In this document: positions 1 to 11,500 of the stretch, piece by piece
Position numbering within the stretch: the first letter of the stretch is position 1
How the letters are laid out: each line of letters opens with the position of its first letter
Source of the DNA: Norana najaformis
Lineage: Eukaryota > Annelida > Clitellata > Crassiclitellata > Hormogastridae
NCBI GenBank assembly: GCA_964023275.1
Contig: OZ029916.1
Location: 27,503,587 to 27,567,586, forward strand
Length of the DNA: 64,000 nt
Direction: 5' to 3'
Translations under genes and position numbers: made by a program
The notes under the pieces: generated by a model
The model's database searches: none
What the model was told of the DNA's origin: nothing
The model's input: the letters and a program-made list of their open reading frames with translations, nothing else

Positions 1-647
1 GTGTTATACCCAATTCTATGCACTTATTGTACATTAGATCAGTGTTTCTATCGCAAAATTTGCCGAGAAACCAAGAACTTCGTCCAGCAAGTATCAAACA
101 TATGTATTGTGTTTTAGTATTAAAGATGACACTGCAATAGTTGTCTCTTTCCTTATGAGGCGTTGTGGACAGAACTACAGGCAGTTTTAGCTCTGGTAGC
201 ACATGTAGTTGAACACCTAGATAAGAATTTTAAATTTTTTCATGCAATTTGGTACAGTAAAATGCTGTATAGTTGCAAAGTCCACACTGCACAACAGTAA
301 AGTTGAACTATAAACTTAGGGCATAAAAAACACATAAAAACCGAAAACCCTACCGATATCGCGATATTTAGAAAAACAGAAATCGACCGACTTGGAAAAT
401 ACCGAGAAAACCCGAAAACCGATACCGACCCAGCTGTAGCATGAAGAGAGAAGATTGAAGCCTCAGCCTTTGTTGGACTATTTCCTTGTCTACAAGTCAT
501 TCAGCTGCTGTTCTTGGGTTTTTATGGTGTCCAGGTCTCAGTCCACTACATATGAACAGGCAGTACTTAGGCTGTATGTGGACTCTGAGCGCCCATTCAC
601 AGCACACTACTGCGGTTTTTATAGGGTTTAGCAGGTGTAAACGGTTT

Positions 648-717
648 CACTTAAAGCGACCATCAATTGATGCCTTGTATATTACGATAAAGGCGCTATA
701 GAAATCATTAGATTAGA
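648..717 (+). mobile_element. LINE family A 3' end fragment
   Basis: It shows the family A tail: GCGACCATCAATTGATGCC, then a GGCGCTATAGAAATCATTA block ending GATTAGA. The same tail closes the copies at 7088-7772, 18811-19077, 32085-32202 and 42560-43861. The 5' part is missing. Confidence 0.65.
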
Positions 718-1213
718 ATAGACTAGCCTGGTCGTATATCAGTGCTACGAATTCCTCCGCGTCAGCTATTTATGCAGTCTTGGCAATCACGGCTAGTTGC
801 CTTCGAATCTGCGTCGGTGTCAGTGGGAGACCGAGGTAGATGAACTATCCATCTGTGGCTCCATGTGGTTTCTGGCTACCTGTATTTGATCGAGTGACGA
901 GGTTGGCTTTACCGTTGTCCTCATGTTTTTAAAATATCGGACTAGTAAATTTCCATTTCAAATTGGGGTGCCTAACGGTCCAAGAGTATTTCCAAAGCTA
1001 GAACCTGGATCATATCATATATTTTGTAGCATTTGCACTAGGAAAACCACATCACTGGCGCAGCCCAGATCGGAAAGCACTCTGAACTGGCGTAATCCAA
1101 ATCGGAGGATACTTTCCACATTTATATCCCTCAGCGATTACTTTTTACACGATTGGGTCCAAGGATACGTTTGGCACCAATGTGCAACCCTGTCGCACCC
1201 CAACAATAAGTAG

Positions 1214-1257
1214 CAACTTCTAATGCGCCGGTGTCTAATGCACAAAGCATCAACCAA
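1214..1257 (-). mobile_element. LINE family A 3' tail, reversed
   Basis: The plus strand reads CTTCTAATGCGCCGGTGTC then AATGCACAAAGCATCAACC. This is the reverse complement of the family A tail, diverged. Confidence 0.55.
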
Positions 1258-1773
1258 CCCACGTAGCGCATCCTGTTCTAGATAAATGCGCTCCTCATGT
1301 CTCATCTCGGACCTTTGTAGACTTGACCATCACCTAAGCTTATCTCAAATTGCATCACCTATAGCTTATCTCACCAGATGGAAACCTTGCAGCTCTTAAC
1401 TTTAATGATTTCCCTAACTTCAGCCGAAGAAACGGAGGTAAATAACCGTTAAAATAACCTTTATCTGTTCAATCCAAAGTGTCTGTGTAGGAAGGCGTTT
1501 CGCAGTCTGTTCTTGACACTTAATTCCACAGTTGTTGTAGTCGGCTCGTCAAATGAATTACACAGCACAGAACCCGAAACCACGGACTTTAGTTCCTTAG
1601 TGTACCGTAAACGAAGGTAACTACCCAAACACAACGGTTAAGTAACGAAATGTTCTAAATTGGCTGATGGCTGGTTCTAAGTTGCTGCTGCTGCTGCTCA
1701 GTGGCTCAACTCTAGCTGCGATCAAGGCTCAGTCCAATAAACGAGCACCACTATACATAGTAATTCAGGCCAT

Positions 1774-1910
1774 CAGAGAGAGAGAGAGAGACAGAGAGAG
1801 AAAGAGACAGAGAGAGAGAGAGACTATGTGAGAGAAAGCGAGAGAGAGAGAGATACAGTGAGGATGAGAGAGACCGACAGACAAACAGACAGACAGATAG
1901 ACGGATAGAC

Positions 1911-1959
<49 letters not shown>
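1774..1959. repeat. (GA)n microsatellite, imperfect
   Basis: It is a long GA-rich tract broken by GACAGA and GATAGA units, with the purest part at about 1916-1959. Confidence 0.9.
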
Positions 1960-1961
<2 letters not shown>

Positions 1962-3429
1962 CGTAGAGGTAGGTTGGTAGTAATTCGATGACTGCAGGTT
2001 CATATGGCTTCGTCGGTTTATAAGCGGGCGTTGTGTAAACGCGTTGCTCGATATTGAATCGTGCTGGAAGTCACGAGCCTGCTCTCTCTTTTCCTCGGTG
2101 TTTGTATGTCTGTCTGTCTCTGTGCATATACGTCTCTCTTGCTCTTTCTTTCATTCTATTTTGACTCTCTATTTGTGTGTGTATCTGCCTATGCGTCTGT
2201 CTGCATCTCTGTGCTTTCAAGTTAGTTGCACACTGTCTCTGAATACAACGCATGTTGTACCTGAGCCAACAACGGTACATACCCCGGGTCTTCTGCGTTG
2301 GCTTCCTCAGATGTTTTAAAAACATGAACTTAAGACAGATCTTCTTAGCACGACAGAGTTCTCATTCTTTGTCACTTCATGCATTATGCATATTCCATAG
2401 GCTATTAGAGTTGCAGTGAAACACATACTCACACACACATTATATAAATATACACATTGACCAAATCAAAAGTGTATAGCCAACCGACTAGAATCTTGGG
2501 GAGCGTTGTAAGCTCCCCAACGAGTTCCTTAGCATAGCCCCGGCCGCCAGAGATTTTAGAGGACATAGTTACAAAATTTCATTTTAAATTTCGGCTTTTC
2601 TATAGTAATTAGTGCGTAACCGACTAGAGATTGCTAGATAATAAAATAGAAGATCATTCAACCAATCTGCTTTTTCTATTTCAAATAAAGCTGGAGTCCA
2701 GCACTTTCGCGGCCATCTGGTGATTAAACAAATCCAGAGATCAACTACTGCGACACAAGTTTTTCAACATCTCTGCAAACGCACAATAACCTTTGACCCC
2801 AGCCGAAGCCGGTATCACTTCGACTGCTTGGTGACAGAGGCAATCATACACGAACAACTTGCCCAAGGTCGTTACACAGTAACTGTCTGAGAGGAGGAGA
2901 CTCGAATCTGCACATTCCGTGTTGTCAGGCGAGTGCTGAAACCTATCGGATACAGTGCTACAAAACTAACAGAGAACACTGACCACGAGTATAAAAGTCT
3001 GATCACCAATGAGACTGCTTACTTGTATTAGTCGTTAAGATTCGCTGGAGGGGTTTGGGCAGAGCCTCGGTCGCCAACGATTTACAGCACATATTAATTT
3101 AGTGAGCCTTTAACTTATAAACAGTAACGACTGTGTGTTGGGAGGACCAGGGTTGGATTTGCCTGGAGGTTGGGAGTTCCATTTCTGAAAAATGTTTTCT
3201 CTAGTTTTTGCCATCTTCAGGGATCAGATGTAACCTACATCGGAAAGTAAGAATAAGAATAAACTAAAATCGTCTGCAGGGACCAGGGATATGCCCTAAA
3301 TTCCCTCAGGTGATCTAGAACGATTATAGGTAAATGCCGCCTTGATCGAAAAGTTCATGCCGCGGGGGTCAATATTAACCCATGACAACCTCCAGTTATT
3401 TACGCATAAGTGTCCTTTAAAAGTCACAA
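1960..3429. other. Gene-free stretch
   Basis: No gene is supported. It holds a perfect hairpin at 2496-2520 and a block at about 2680-2930 that weakly resembles 50190-50410. Confidence 0.5.
2496..2520. repeat. Perfect inverted repeat, 9-bp stem and 7-nt loop
   Basis: The arms TTGGGGAGC and GCTCCCCAA flank GTTGTAA. There is no gene nearby, so a role is unknown. Confidence 0.75.
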
Positions 3430-3650
3430 TACTTTACATACATGAATAAATGCATATATACATATAAACATGTATAAATGCATACATGCATACATCTACA
3501 GACACACAGTGTACATATATACATTAGTAACATGTATATATAGGCCTATATTAGATGCATGCATGCATGCATACATACATACATACATACATTATACAGA
3601 TAGACAAACAGACACACAGGCAGACAGACAGACAGACATACAGGCAGACA
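3430..3650. repeat. (CATA)n and (CAGA)n microsatellites
   Basis: Mixed ATAC/ATGC tetramers are followed by GACA/CAGA tetramers at about 3597-3650. Open frames through it are low-complexity artefacts. Confidence 0.85.
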
Positions 3651-5529
3651 CGCACTTTCGTAATGTCCAGTTGCAGATGATTCTATATTTTAAACAAATT
3701 TAGCCTAAGTTAATAATGATTTATGTTATTACATAAATTTGGAAAGATTTATAAATATAATTATACATAATTATTAGATATTTTATGTTCGGAACACTAT
3801 TAATTTTCGAAGATTTGTCATCAGTTGCGTTAAATCTTTTTCAGCACAAAGCTCTTTTACACGCCTTTCAAACTTTTTACCCGACGCTATTTATTAATTT
3901 CTTTCAGTCTGGAGCAGCCAGACACATGTTTCCACCGATGGAGTTCGTTGTGTAGTTTGAACTGAACCTCACCTTTTTGTTAAGACTGAGGCGTTTGACT
4001 TTTGACCAAGTTGTTTGATTAGCTCTTGACCCCCTATTGATTATTTCATATCGATCGGGGCTTGACTTTTCACCTGGAGTGGAACTCATAACATGGGTTG
4101 TGGGTTCCACCCTAACATATATTTTGCATACATAATATGCATAAGTTCTTGCATTTTCCTGGTAATCGTGACAAGATTTATGCGCGCCCACAGAGTATCT
4201 AAGATGTAGGCCTATAGGTCAGGGAATAAGCTGCAGGTAGAGACAGCTTTTGTGTGGCGCTGAGAACCGTCGAAGATTTGCTTTACAGCGCATAGGCCTA
4301 TATAGCGTATATATTCATCGACACTTGGCTTCATGTTGACCCTGCAGAGCCGAATTGAAAGGTCAGACGCTGGAGCTGTTGGCACTGAAATTCCGAATGA
4401 AAACGACACCACTCGCACCTGAACCTGGTAACTGCACCCACCCACCCACCCACCTGCCACCAGACTCGTTTCCATGGATTAATTTACTTGCCAAGGACAA
4501 TGCCTTACTGCAGCTGAACTTCTGCGATTTAATATATGCCTAATCACAACCAGTTTTCTTTTAGATCCGATAAATCGGATTTTCACTCAGACGACACCTC
4601 ATGCCATGACAGAGGAGGCGGAGTTCCCACCGTCCCACCAATCAGCATCTACTATTTAATGTGCACGTCATTTTGTACATCATTGGGTACGTCATCATGT
4701 ACACATCAGTCCACTCGAGGTTAATTCAAAAACGATGCTGCACCGGATAATGGCGGAGCTTGCACTAACTGGCTCAATTTTCCTATAGGAATGCCTCCTA
4801 ATTCGAAAGCCCGAGCCTAACCTCATAACGCATAATCAAGTCCAAAGATGTTTGATTAAGTCTAAACACCGAACACACGCCCTATTAGCCCAATTGCTAG
4901 AATCAGCAGACACTAATGTGGTCGGTACGCTCTGAGAAACACCGGCCTACAGTTGGTATAAAGGGTAAAAGCAAACGAAAAATAAAAGCAACAATGATTG
5001 TCTAGCCACATTTGACGAGTGCAGCTGACTGTCTAGCTGTAAGACACGCTAAGTTTAAATTTCCGGGAGATTGTCAGCTTTAGTGTCGGCCTTTGTATGT
5101 GTCATGTTCGTCTTGTTCAACATTTGTTTCTGTGCTTTCTGATGTAACCAGCCATCATCACTATAAAGAATAAGTCTATACAGATCTTAAGAAATGATCC
5201 TAATCGCTGATTGGAGTTAAGAAAATTCGTAATTAGAAATTAGTGCATTACAAGAACTCGGAACAGAGACTGCCAAAACATAAGGGCCAGCACGTTTAGG
5301 TTTGCTGCGCTAGCTGCTACTAGTGGCTATAACAATCGTTTGACACAGCAGAACACGCCAGCTGTGCAGCTCCCTGCAACACGGAGGGTACGAGATTGAG
5401 TTGCCTTATAAACTTTTAGTTCTCGTCTTTGAAAACTTTGACCGTTATCTTAATCATAAACTCGAAATTTCTACAGCGCCCAAAAAAATAAGTCGCGGGA
5501 ACCAGCTCATTTACAGACGTTCTGTCTAA
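3651..5529. other. Gene-free stretch
   Basis: AT-rich at 3700-3900. A short (CCCA)n tract lies at 4437-4452, and two TAGGCCTA palindromes at 4207 and 4293. No gene or named repeat is recognised. Confidence 0.5.
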
Positions 5530-5887
5530 GCAAAATCGATAGGCAAGTAGGGTCAGATTCGGTTCCAGGTCAAAATCAAAGGGTCAGGCAGGCAGACTGT
5601 CAGATGGCTTCGGCAGATGGTGTTTAGAATTGGAATGACAGGAACGATAAGGGGAAGAGGATCCATAATGTTAGGATTTGTGGAAGCGAAGTGTTTTCAG
5701 TTTTCAGTAAAAGACCTGCGCAGAAGATACAAGGGTGCACTGTTGGTGAGTTCGTATGATAGGTTAGTGAATTGTCGTAATTCTGGCGGAAGTTTATTCC
5801 AGAAGGTTGGAACGCTGTGTCTATAGAGCATGTGCTTACTCTTTGCGCCATCTGAACTGCTAATCTATTGCTTCTGCTACTGATCAA
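5530..5887 (-). mobile_element. LINE family B 3' part, reversed and decayed
   Basis: Read on the minus strand, the end of a reverse-transcriptase ORF is visible (an INFRQNY-like version of the NKLPPELRQ motif). Its 3' region then matches the copies at 14107-14339 and 16248-16471: a TTCTAAACACCATC block followed by a TTTGACCTGGAACCGAATC block. Stops and frameshifts are present. Confidence 0.6.
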
Positions 5888-6490
5888 CTTTCAAAGACAG
5901 TTCTGTATCAATTGCAATCCTCTTGAAAACTTACCTTTGGCAGGATCTTGAGAGTGAAAATCGCAGAAACGAACCATCTTCTAAACGTCTTCGACTGAAT
6001 CTCAAACCGTTTCGCTTATTAAAAGTCCGCCTGAAACAGTTTACAGCCCCTTAATTATCTGCAGTAATCGCTTCCGGAATTCCCAAAGCCAGTCAGAGTA
6101 TTGGAGTGGAATTCAAGGCAAATATTGACACCAGTGGCACAAAGCAACCCGACCGAAACACATACAGCCTCGCCTAATCTAAGGTCGGAGTTCATTTGTG
6201 AAGCATAACGTGTCCAAGAACAAGAAATAAGATATGGTCATTTCAACGAAATTCCCTATGTCATCATCATGCATGTCTGTCTGCCACTTTCTCTTAGCCT
6301 ATCTATGTCTGTCTATATATTTGCACGTCTGCGTCGGCCTATTTTTCTCCTAACCGGTTGTGGTGCTGTACTCAGTTGGTTCTTGAGACAACAGGATTTC
6401 GCTCGAAGCAGCGAAAACCGGTCTAAAACGACAGAGCGATTCACGTATCGGACTCGTTCATGTGAAGAGGAAATTCCAGAAGAAACCAAC
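5888..6490. other. Gene-free stretch
   Basis: Nothing recognisable on either strand. Confidence 0.5.
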
Positions 6491-7030
6491 GTAAAGATGC
6501 CCAGCCATCACAAACACACTGGGTCAATGTTGACCCGACGTCATGGTCACCATCGGCGAATGCCGAATGGTCGTAGCCTACATCCGACATCGGCCCAGTT
6601 TATTTGAAGTCAGATCCCACTTTTGGCCAATAACATTGGCCCAACGTAGTTTTACCCCCGAATTTACAACTGAGTGCCAACGTCAAGCCACTCCTGTTAA
6701 CCAATTTATATGCCAGCTATATTGTTCGTGTCGCTGTACGTATCGGCTCAAGTTTAGTAGGGCATGTAGGCCTAAAGTATGTGCTGCCGATACTGATACA
6801 TGATGATGTTTTTGCATTATACACCGGCGCTCTAAAAGTTTCTAATTAATAATAATAACACATCACAAATGAAAGCTTTGATGATCTATAACCTCATTAG
6901 TTTCATTACATTCGCTAGAGGCGCCACTGCATCCCATCCAGCATATCGACTTTGGGCCAACGTATATCCAATGTCACAAAACACCACTCAGGTTGATTCT
7001 AAATTCGCCCTGTGTGGAAAGCTATATCGA
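6491..7030. repeat. Repeats rich in TTGGCCCA / TGGGCCAA inverted motifs
   Basis: Short palindromic GGGCCAACGT-type units recur at about 6525, 6590, 6630 and 6950. A similar block fills 63840-64000. This could be the subterminal repeats of a DNA transposon, but no transposase was seen. Confidence 0.4.
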
Positions 7031-7087
7031 CGCAATGGAGGATGCACGAAGTCGATTCCACGTAGGTCCCTACAGCCCATCTAATTA

Positions 7088-7772
7088 ATGTACAAGTGTA
7101 TTAACTTAATTCGTTTTTGCCTAAGAAACTGTAGCCTACCGAGGGACACGAAATTGGACATCCGTCTTATAGCTCACAAAGTACTACGTTTAAATCAGCC
7201 GACCTATATCTGTTCCATGCTCACCTCTCATACTGATAGATATTACATTCAATCATTTTGTTGTCAAGGGACTTTTGTTGTCCCTGGTACCACAACAGTG
7301 TTGGGTTCTAGAGCGTTTTCGGTTGCTGGTCCACGGCTTTGGAATTCGCTGCAAGTTCTGTTTGTTTTGTCAATTCTGTGAAGTCATTGAGATCTAAACT
7401 TGGCACTCATCTCTTTCAACTTGCTTACTCCTCTTTCTTTTATATCACTCCGCTCCATCCCAAACATGACCCACTGAGGCCGCCATGATCTCTGTCTGAC
7501 TTTTGGATCTTGATCTGAAACCGAACCCCTATCCATTTGGTTTTCACTGAGTGCCTGTAATATGCTGGTTCCCGTGACGTTGCTTTCATTGGGCTCTGAA
7601 GAAATCTCACGATTACAATTATGATACCCACTGTGGCCTAACTTCGGGTTTCTCTCTGACCTATACAAATTCAACCGAACTTCTCCAGTGGATTTTGATT
7701 TCACTTGAAGCGACCATCGATTGATGCCTTGGGCATTATGATGACAGCGCTATAGAAGTCACTGGATTAGAT
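7088..7772 (+). mobile_element. LINE family A 3' end (CR1/L2-like), with a nested insertion
   Basis: The end of a reverse-transcriptase ORF is readable: IRLIAHKVLRLNQPTY, then VLGSRAFSVAGPRLWNSLQ, a hallmark of CR1/L2-type elements. The family A tail follows, ending at GATTAGAT. A family B tail (7429-7626) interrupts it. The copy is 5'-truncated and decayed. Confidence 0.75.
7429..7626 (+). mobile_element. LINE family B tail nested in a family A copy
   Basis: The flanks (CTTGCTTAC before, CCCACTGTGGCC after) are continuous in the family A copies at 18811-19077 and 42560-43861. The inserted stretch matches 14107-14339. This orders the two insertions in time. Confidence 0.6.
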
Positions 7773-8348
7773 CACAAATAATACAAAAAATTATATAACT
7801 GAGAGTGTATGTATGCAAATATTACGACACACTACGATTTAAGTACCTGAAAAAGGTGCTAAATTGTGTACTATAACTGCATCATGGGTTCAATTTCTGT
7901 CCAATTTCGATTCCACTGCACACATCTTCATATCATATTGCATTTCTTACACAAGCAAGGTCAGTAAGTCTGCATTTTCAAGGAAGGCTGATGATTAGAA
8001 GTGAGGCAAATTAAATGGTTGTTACTGTTTTTTTTGATGCTTTAAACTAAAATATTAAATACAGCCTGATAGTGGTGCTACATATATCTTTGACTGCAAT
8101 AGTTAATTACAGTCTCTAAAACTGTCATCAGTATAACTGACAGACACATGAACTGTTGCACAAGACAATGTTTTGATGGTAGGCGACTCATTGTTTGGTG
8201 TTTCGGTTCAACCAGCTCTTTTTTCAGGGGTGAACAGTGTGGCCCTAAGCACAACAAATGTTTGGCAGGATTAATCAATGAGGTTTACCCCAAAAATAAA
8301 ATGAGACTCAATAAAAAAAAGTTGCATAGATGTTTTCAGAAGTCTTCT
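7773..8348. other. Intergenic, 3' flank of PISD
   Basis: It should include the PISD 3' UTR. No minus-strand polyadenylation signal was clear. An A-rich tract (CAATAAAAAAAAG) near 8310 is on the plus strand. Confidence 0.4.
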
Positions 8349-8561
8349 TCAGCTTCCAATTCCCTGTCCATATTTGATCTTTTGCCCTGGTACCACCACA
8401 AATCTGAAAGATTCTGGAGCTTCAAACACAAGCACAATCGTTGAACCAAGGTTGAATTCGCCAAATGGAGTGCCTTTATTAAAGGTCATGACCTTTGCAT
8501 CGTTCTCGAAGTTATGATCAGTGCTGTGTAGTCGGTCTGATGAGCTGTTAGTCAGAAGCTC
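8349..8561 (-). CDS. PISD: PISD exon 5 with LGST self-cleavage motif and stop
   Basis: It encodes residues 314-383 and ends in TGA at 8351-8349. The acceptor is TTTGCAG|GAGCTT, phase 0. [16 protein letters not shown] contains the Gly-Ser bond where the alpha chain, about 31 residues long, would be released. No clear AATAAA or ATTAAA on the minus strand was seen in the next 550 bases. Confidence 0.94.
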   Translation of the reverse strand, partial: ELLTNSSSDRLHSTDHNFENDAKVMTFNKGTPFGEFNLGSTIVLVFEAPESFRFVVVPGQKIKYGQGIGS

Positions 8562-11500
8562 CTGCAAATTAAAAAGACAAAACTCAGATCTTCCTCAAAA
8601 TATGCATAACCACTCACCAGCCAATCACAAACAAGTCAACCTGAAGACATCGCGAAAAATTCCAATACAAATGTGCATTCAAAATCTGCTAACTCAACAG
8701 CGTAAAAATAACGTTTTCTCTCCCGCCCTACAGATATCCAAACAGGGTTTTCACACATGAATACCTTTACAGATGCATATAACCCCAAAGAAAATGTCCA
8801 CATTTCTTTGCAAAAAATTCAGCTCCCAGTTCAGAGCATTGAAAAGACCTGATCCTATTCCAAAAACCAGCACAGAAGCATTTTCTTCACTTTCAGCTTT
8901 AAGGCACTTATAAATCAGACTGACCTTGTCACTGTAGACTCGGATGGAACCAACATTTGTTGCACCAACAAGAGACATTGAAAAGAAACCCTGCTGCCAG
9001 TTTCCGAAATATACGACTCTTTCATTCAGGTTGAACAACTCCGGAATACGACGAGCTAAACGAGGATTCACGCTGAACAGATACCCTGCACACAGTCCAA
9101 CATGATAAAGCCTTCTCAAGGCATCTCATAACTTCTAGTAAGGTAACATATATCATGGTAATAAATGATTGGCAGCAATATTTTATAGCTGAACTATAGT
9201 GGATGCCACAAAGAGAGTTGAATAATGGTGATAGAAGATGTTTCTTTGAAAAGATAGATTTTAATATGAAAAGAAAATGAAAACAGTGTTATGTTTGGTG
9301 TAAAGATAGGCCACATTATCTCATATGAACGATTATAGTTAGCTTTAAGGACAGTGATGTTATCAGAGGAGATTAGGGACTGGCGCTGTGTCTTCTGTGT
9401 GGATGAATGACATTTGGTCAGCAAATTACATGAAAGAAGGATCATTGTCTTAGTCTGTTTAACCAGCAAAACCACAAAGTAGTGGAGAAGAACTCTTCAT
9501 GAGACAAAGGGATGGAAAATCTCATCATTCATCAGAGTCAGCTTCAAGCTGTGCTTCTAGAAAGGTCAAGATAAAAAAATTTATTGCCTTGGAATGCCAA
9601 CAGCTAAAGATTGTCTGTCAATCATATGACAATGAACTGTCTGTACCAGAGGTCTTTAACTTGAGTGAATCGTGCACGTATGTGTGGGAAGTGTTCTAAT
9701 ACCTGGTACACCAGGTACAGATATAAAATTAAGTCAGTAATTTGATTCTGGTTTAGGTGATGCTATCTTAAATCGATCCTAACATGATTGATACGTAGAC
9801 AAAGCGTCATGTGATCAACTGTTAGATGTGATTACCGGTGCTGAGTGGGCATTAAACGTTTTCATTTATAACTGAAAGATCTAATTCATTGTAGGACTGA
9901 TTACTGAAGTTTCTATTTCTACAGTCTATACAGTGTATCCTAATTCAAAGTTTGGGCAGTTATTACCACTGCCTAGGTGCAAAGCTATTCTAAATTTTAA
10001 CACTAAAAAGCATCAACCAATGGCATACTAAAGTTTAGAAGCAAATCCTATCAAATTCTCCTAATCTGTTGGAATGTTGATGCAGCCTATGGAAGAGTTA
10101 AGTTGAAAAACCCATAGTCATAAGATCCAATTGAAGAGTTAAGTGAAAAGAGCAGATTTGAAAGATACTGAACACTTGACAAGTCTTTGCAATTCGATAG
10201 TTAACTATGAATGTTTTTCCAGGGTTTGAATCTTCGTGCATCATACACAGTCTGGATATTGTGACAGGACATCAATAACAGATCAGTTTGCATCTTTTGG
10301 TGACTATGCAGCTGTTGTGTATGAATTCTCCAGTCACAGTCAAGAAACTTCTTAATGTATTTATACTTATATACATTATCCTTCTGATCTGTGTCCAGTT
10401 CTTGGTTCACAGCTTGCCACCATTTCATTTATTATACCTATTAGGTCATGGACCATGAAAGTGGTACTGAACGTTAATAGCATTTGGTCAGTGGACATGC
10501 GTCAGGAAGTGCCCGACACAAGAGACATTCTTCAACTCTGCATCATTTGGAAGTGAATGAACTTGAAACTCTTCAACTCTAATATTGTTTATAGCTAGGG
10601 TTAAACACATTCAAATTAGCATCTACCTAGATAAGACACTTTGGTTTGTACTGCTGCTGCTGGTCAGTGAAAGTGTAAGGAGTGCATAAGAAATGCTGTG
10701 CTGTTTTTGTATATTACTAAAGATAGGTATGAAGTAATGTTGAATTCTTAATTAACAAAAACATCTTTCAAATTCATAAAATAATACTTGTATTAAAGAA
10801 ATCGAAGTAAGGCAAATCCAACCTGGAAAATGTCTCCTGTAAGAAATCTTCCAGTTTGCAGGAGAGTGGAAGCGATGGTAGTCACCTGGAGCAAGGTAGA
10901 TGATGCATTGATACAGATTATTCTTCTTATTATGCTTCAAGCCCTCCTCATAAACTGCTTCTTTGCTATTTTGTGCCAATGCAGTTTGTTTCCCTGCATC
11001 CTGGCATAATGAAGAAATTTCCCGTGGAAAAGTCTGTGGACCTAAGAAATGACTGAGAGTGTAGACAACTCCTTTGACTTGCTCCACCTGATCTTTTGTG
11101 ATCATGCCACAGTTGAGCACAATTCCATCACAAGGACTTACCTGCACAACAAACAACATATTTGCAACATCAGCCTTGAAACCAAGTGCAACAATGTCCA
11201 GGCAAATCATCACAGCCTTCCCCCTGCTCTACAAGGCTGTCTGTGTAAAGTAAGAAGTAAAGATCTCATCTCCCATAGTGAAACATATGAGGCAATCAGT
11301 TTCTTCTCTTCAGCCTTAGCTGAAAATGGACAAATGCCAAAGATCCTAGATAAGGAACCAGCGCATGCAGGATTCTGGTGAGGCTGATGTTGGCTGCCTT
11401 CTCTGAAAGACAATACTCAAATCTTCAGCTTTGGGATGAGGTCAAGAAGCATAATTTGTCTTCAGTTATGACCAACATGAAACAATTAATTCTCTAGCCA

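Larger units (their letters stand above)
1..1773. other. Gene-free stretch
   Basis: No coding region is supported. It contains only two LINE tail fragments, described separately. The short open frames here show no family motif. Confidence 0.6.

Noticed and set aside
923..1213. 96-codon plus-strand open frame
   Set aside because: No family motif, no splice or promoter context, and it ends at a LINE tail.
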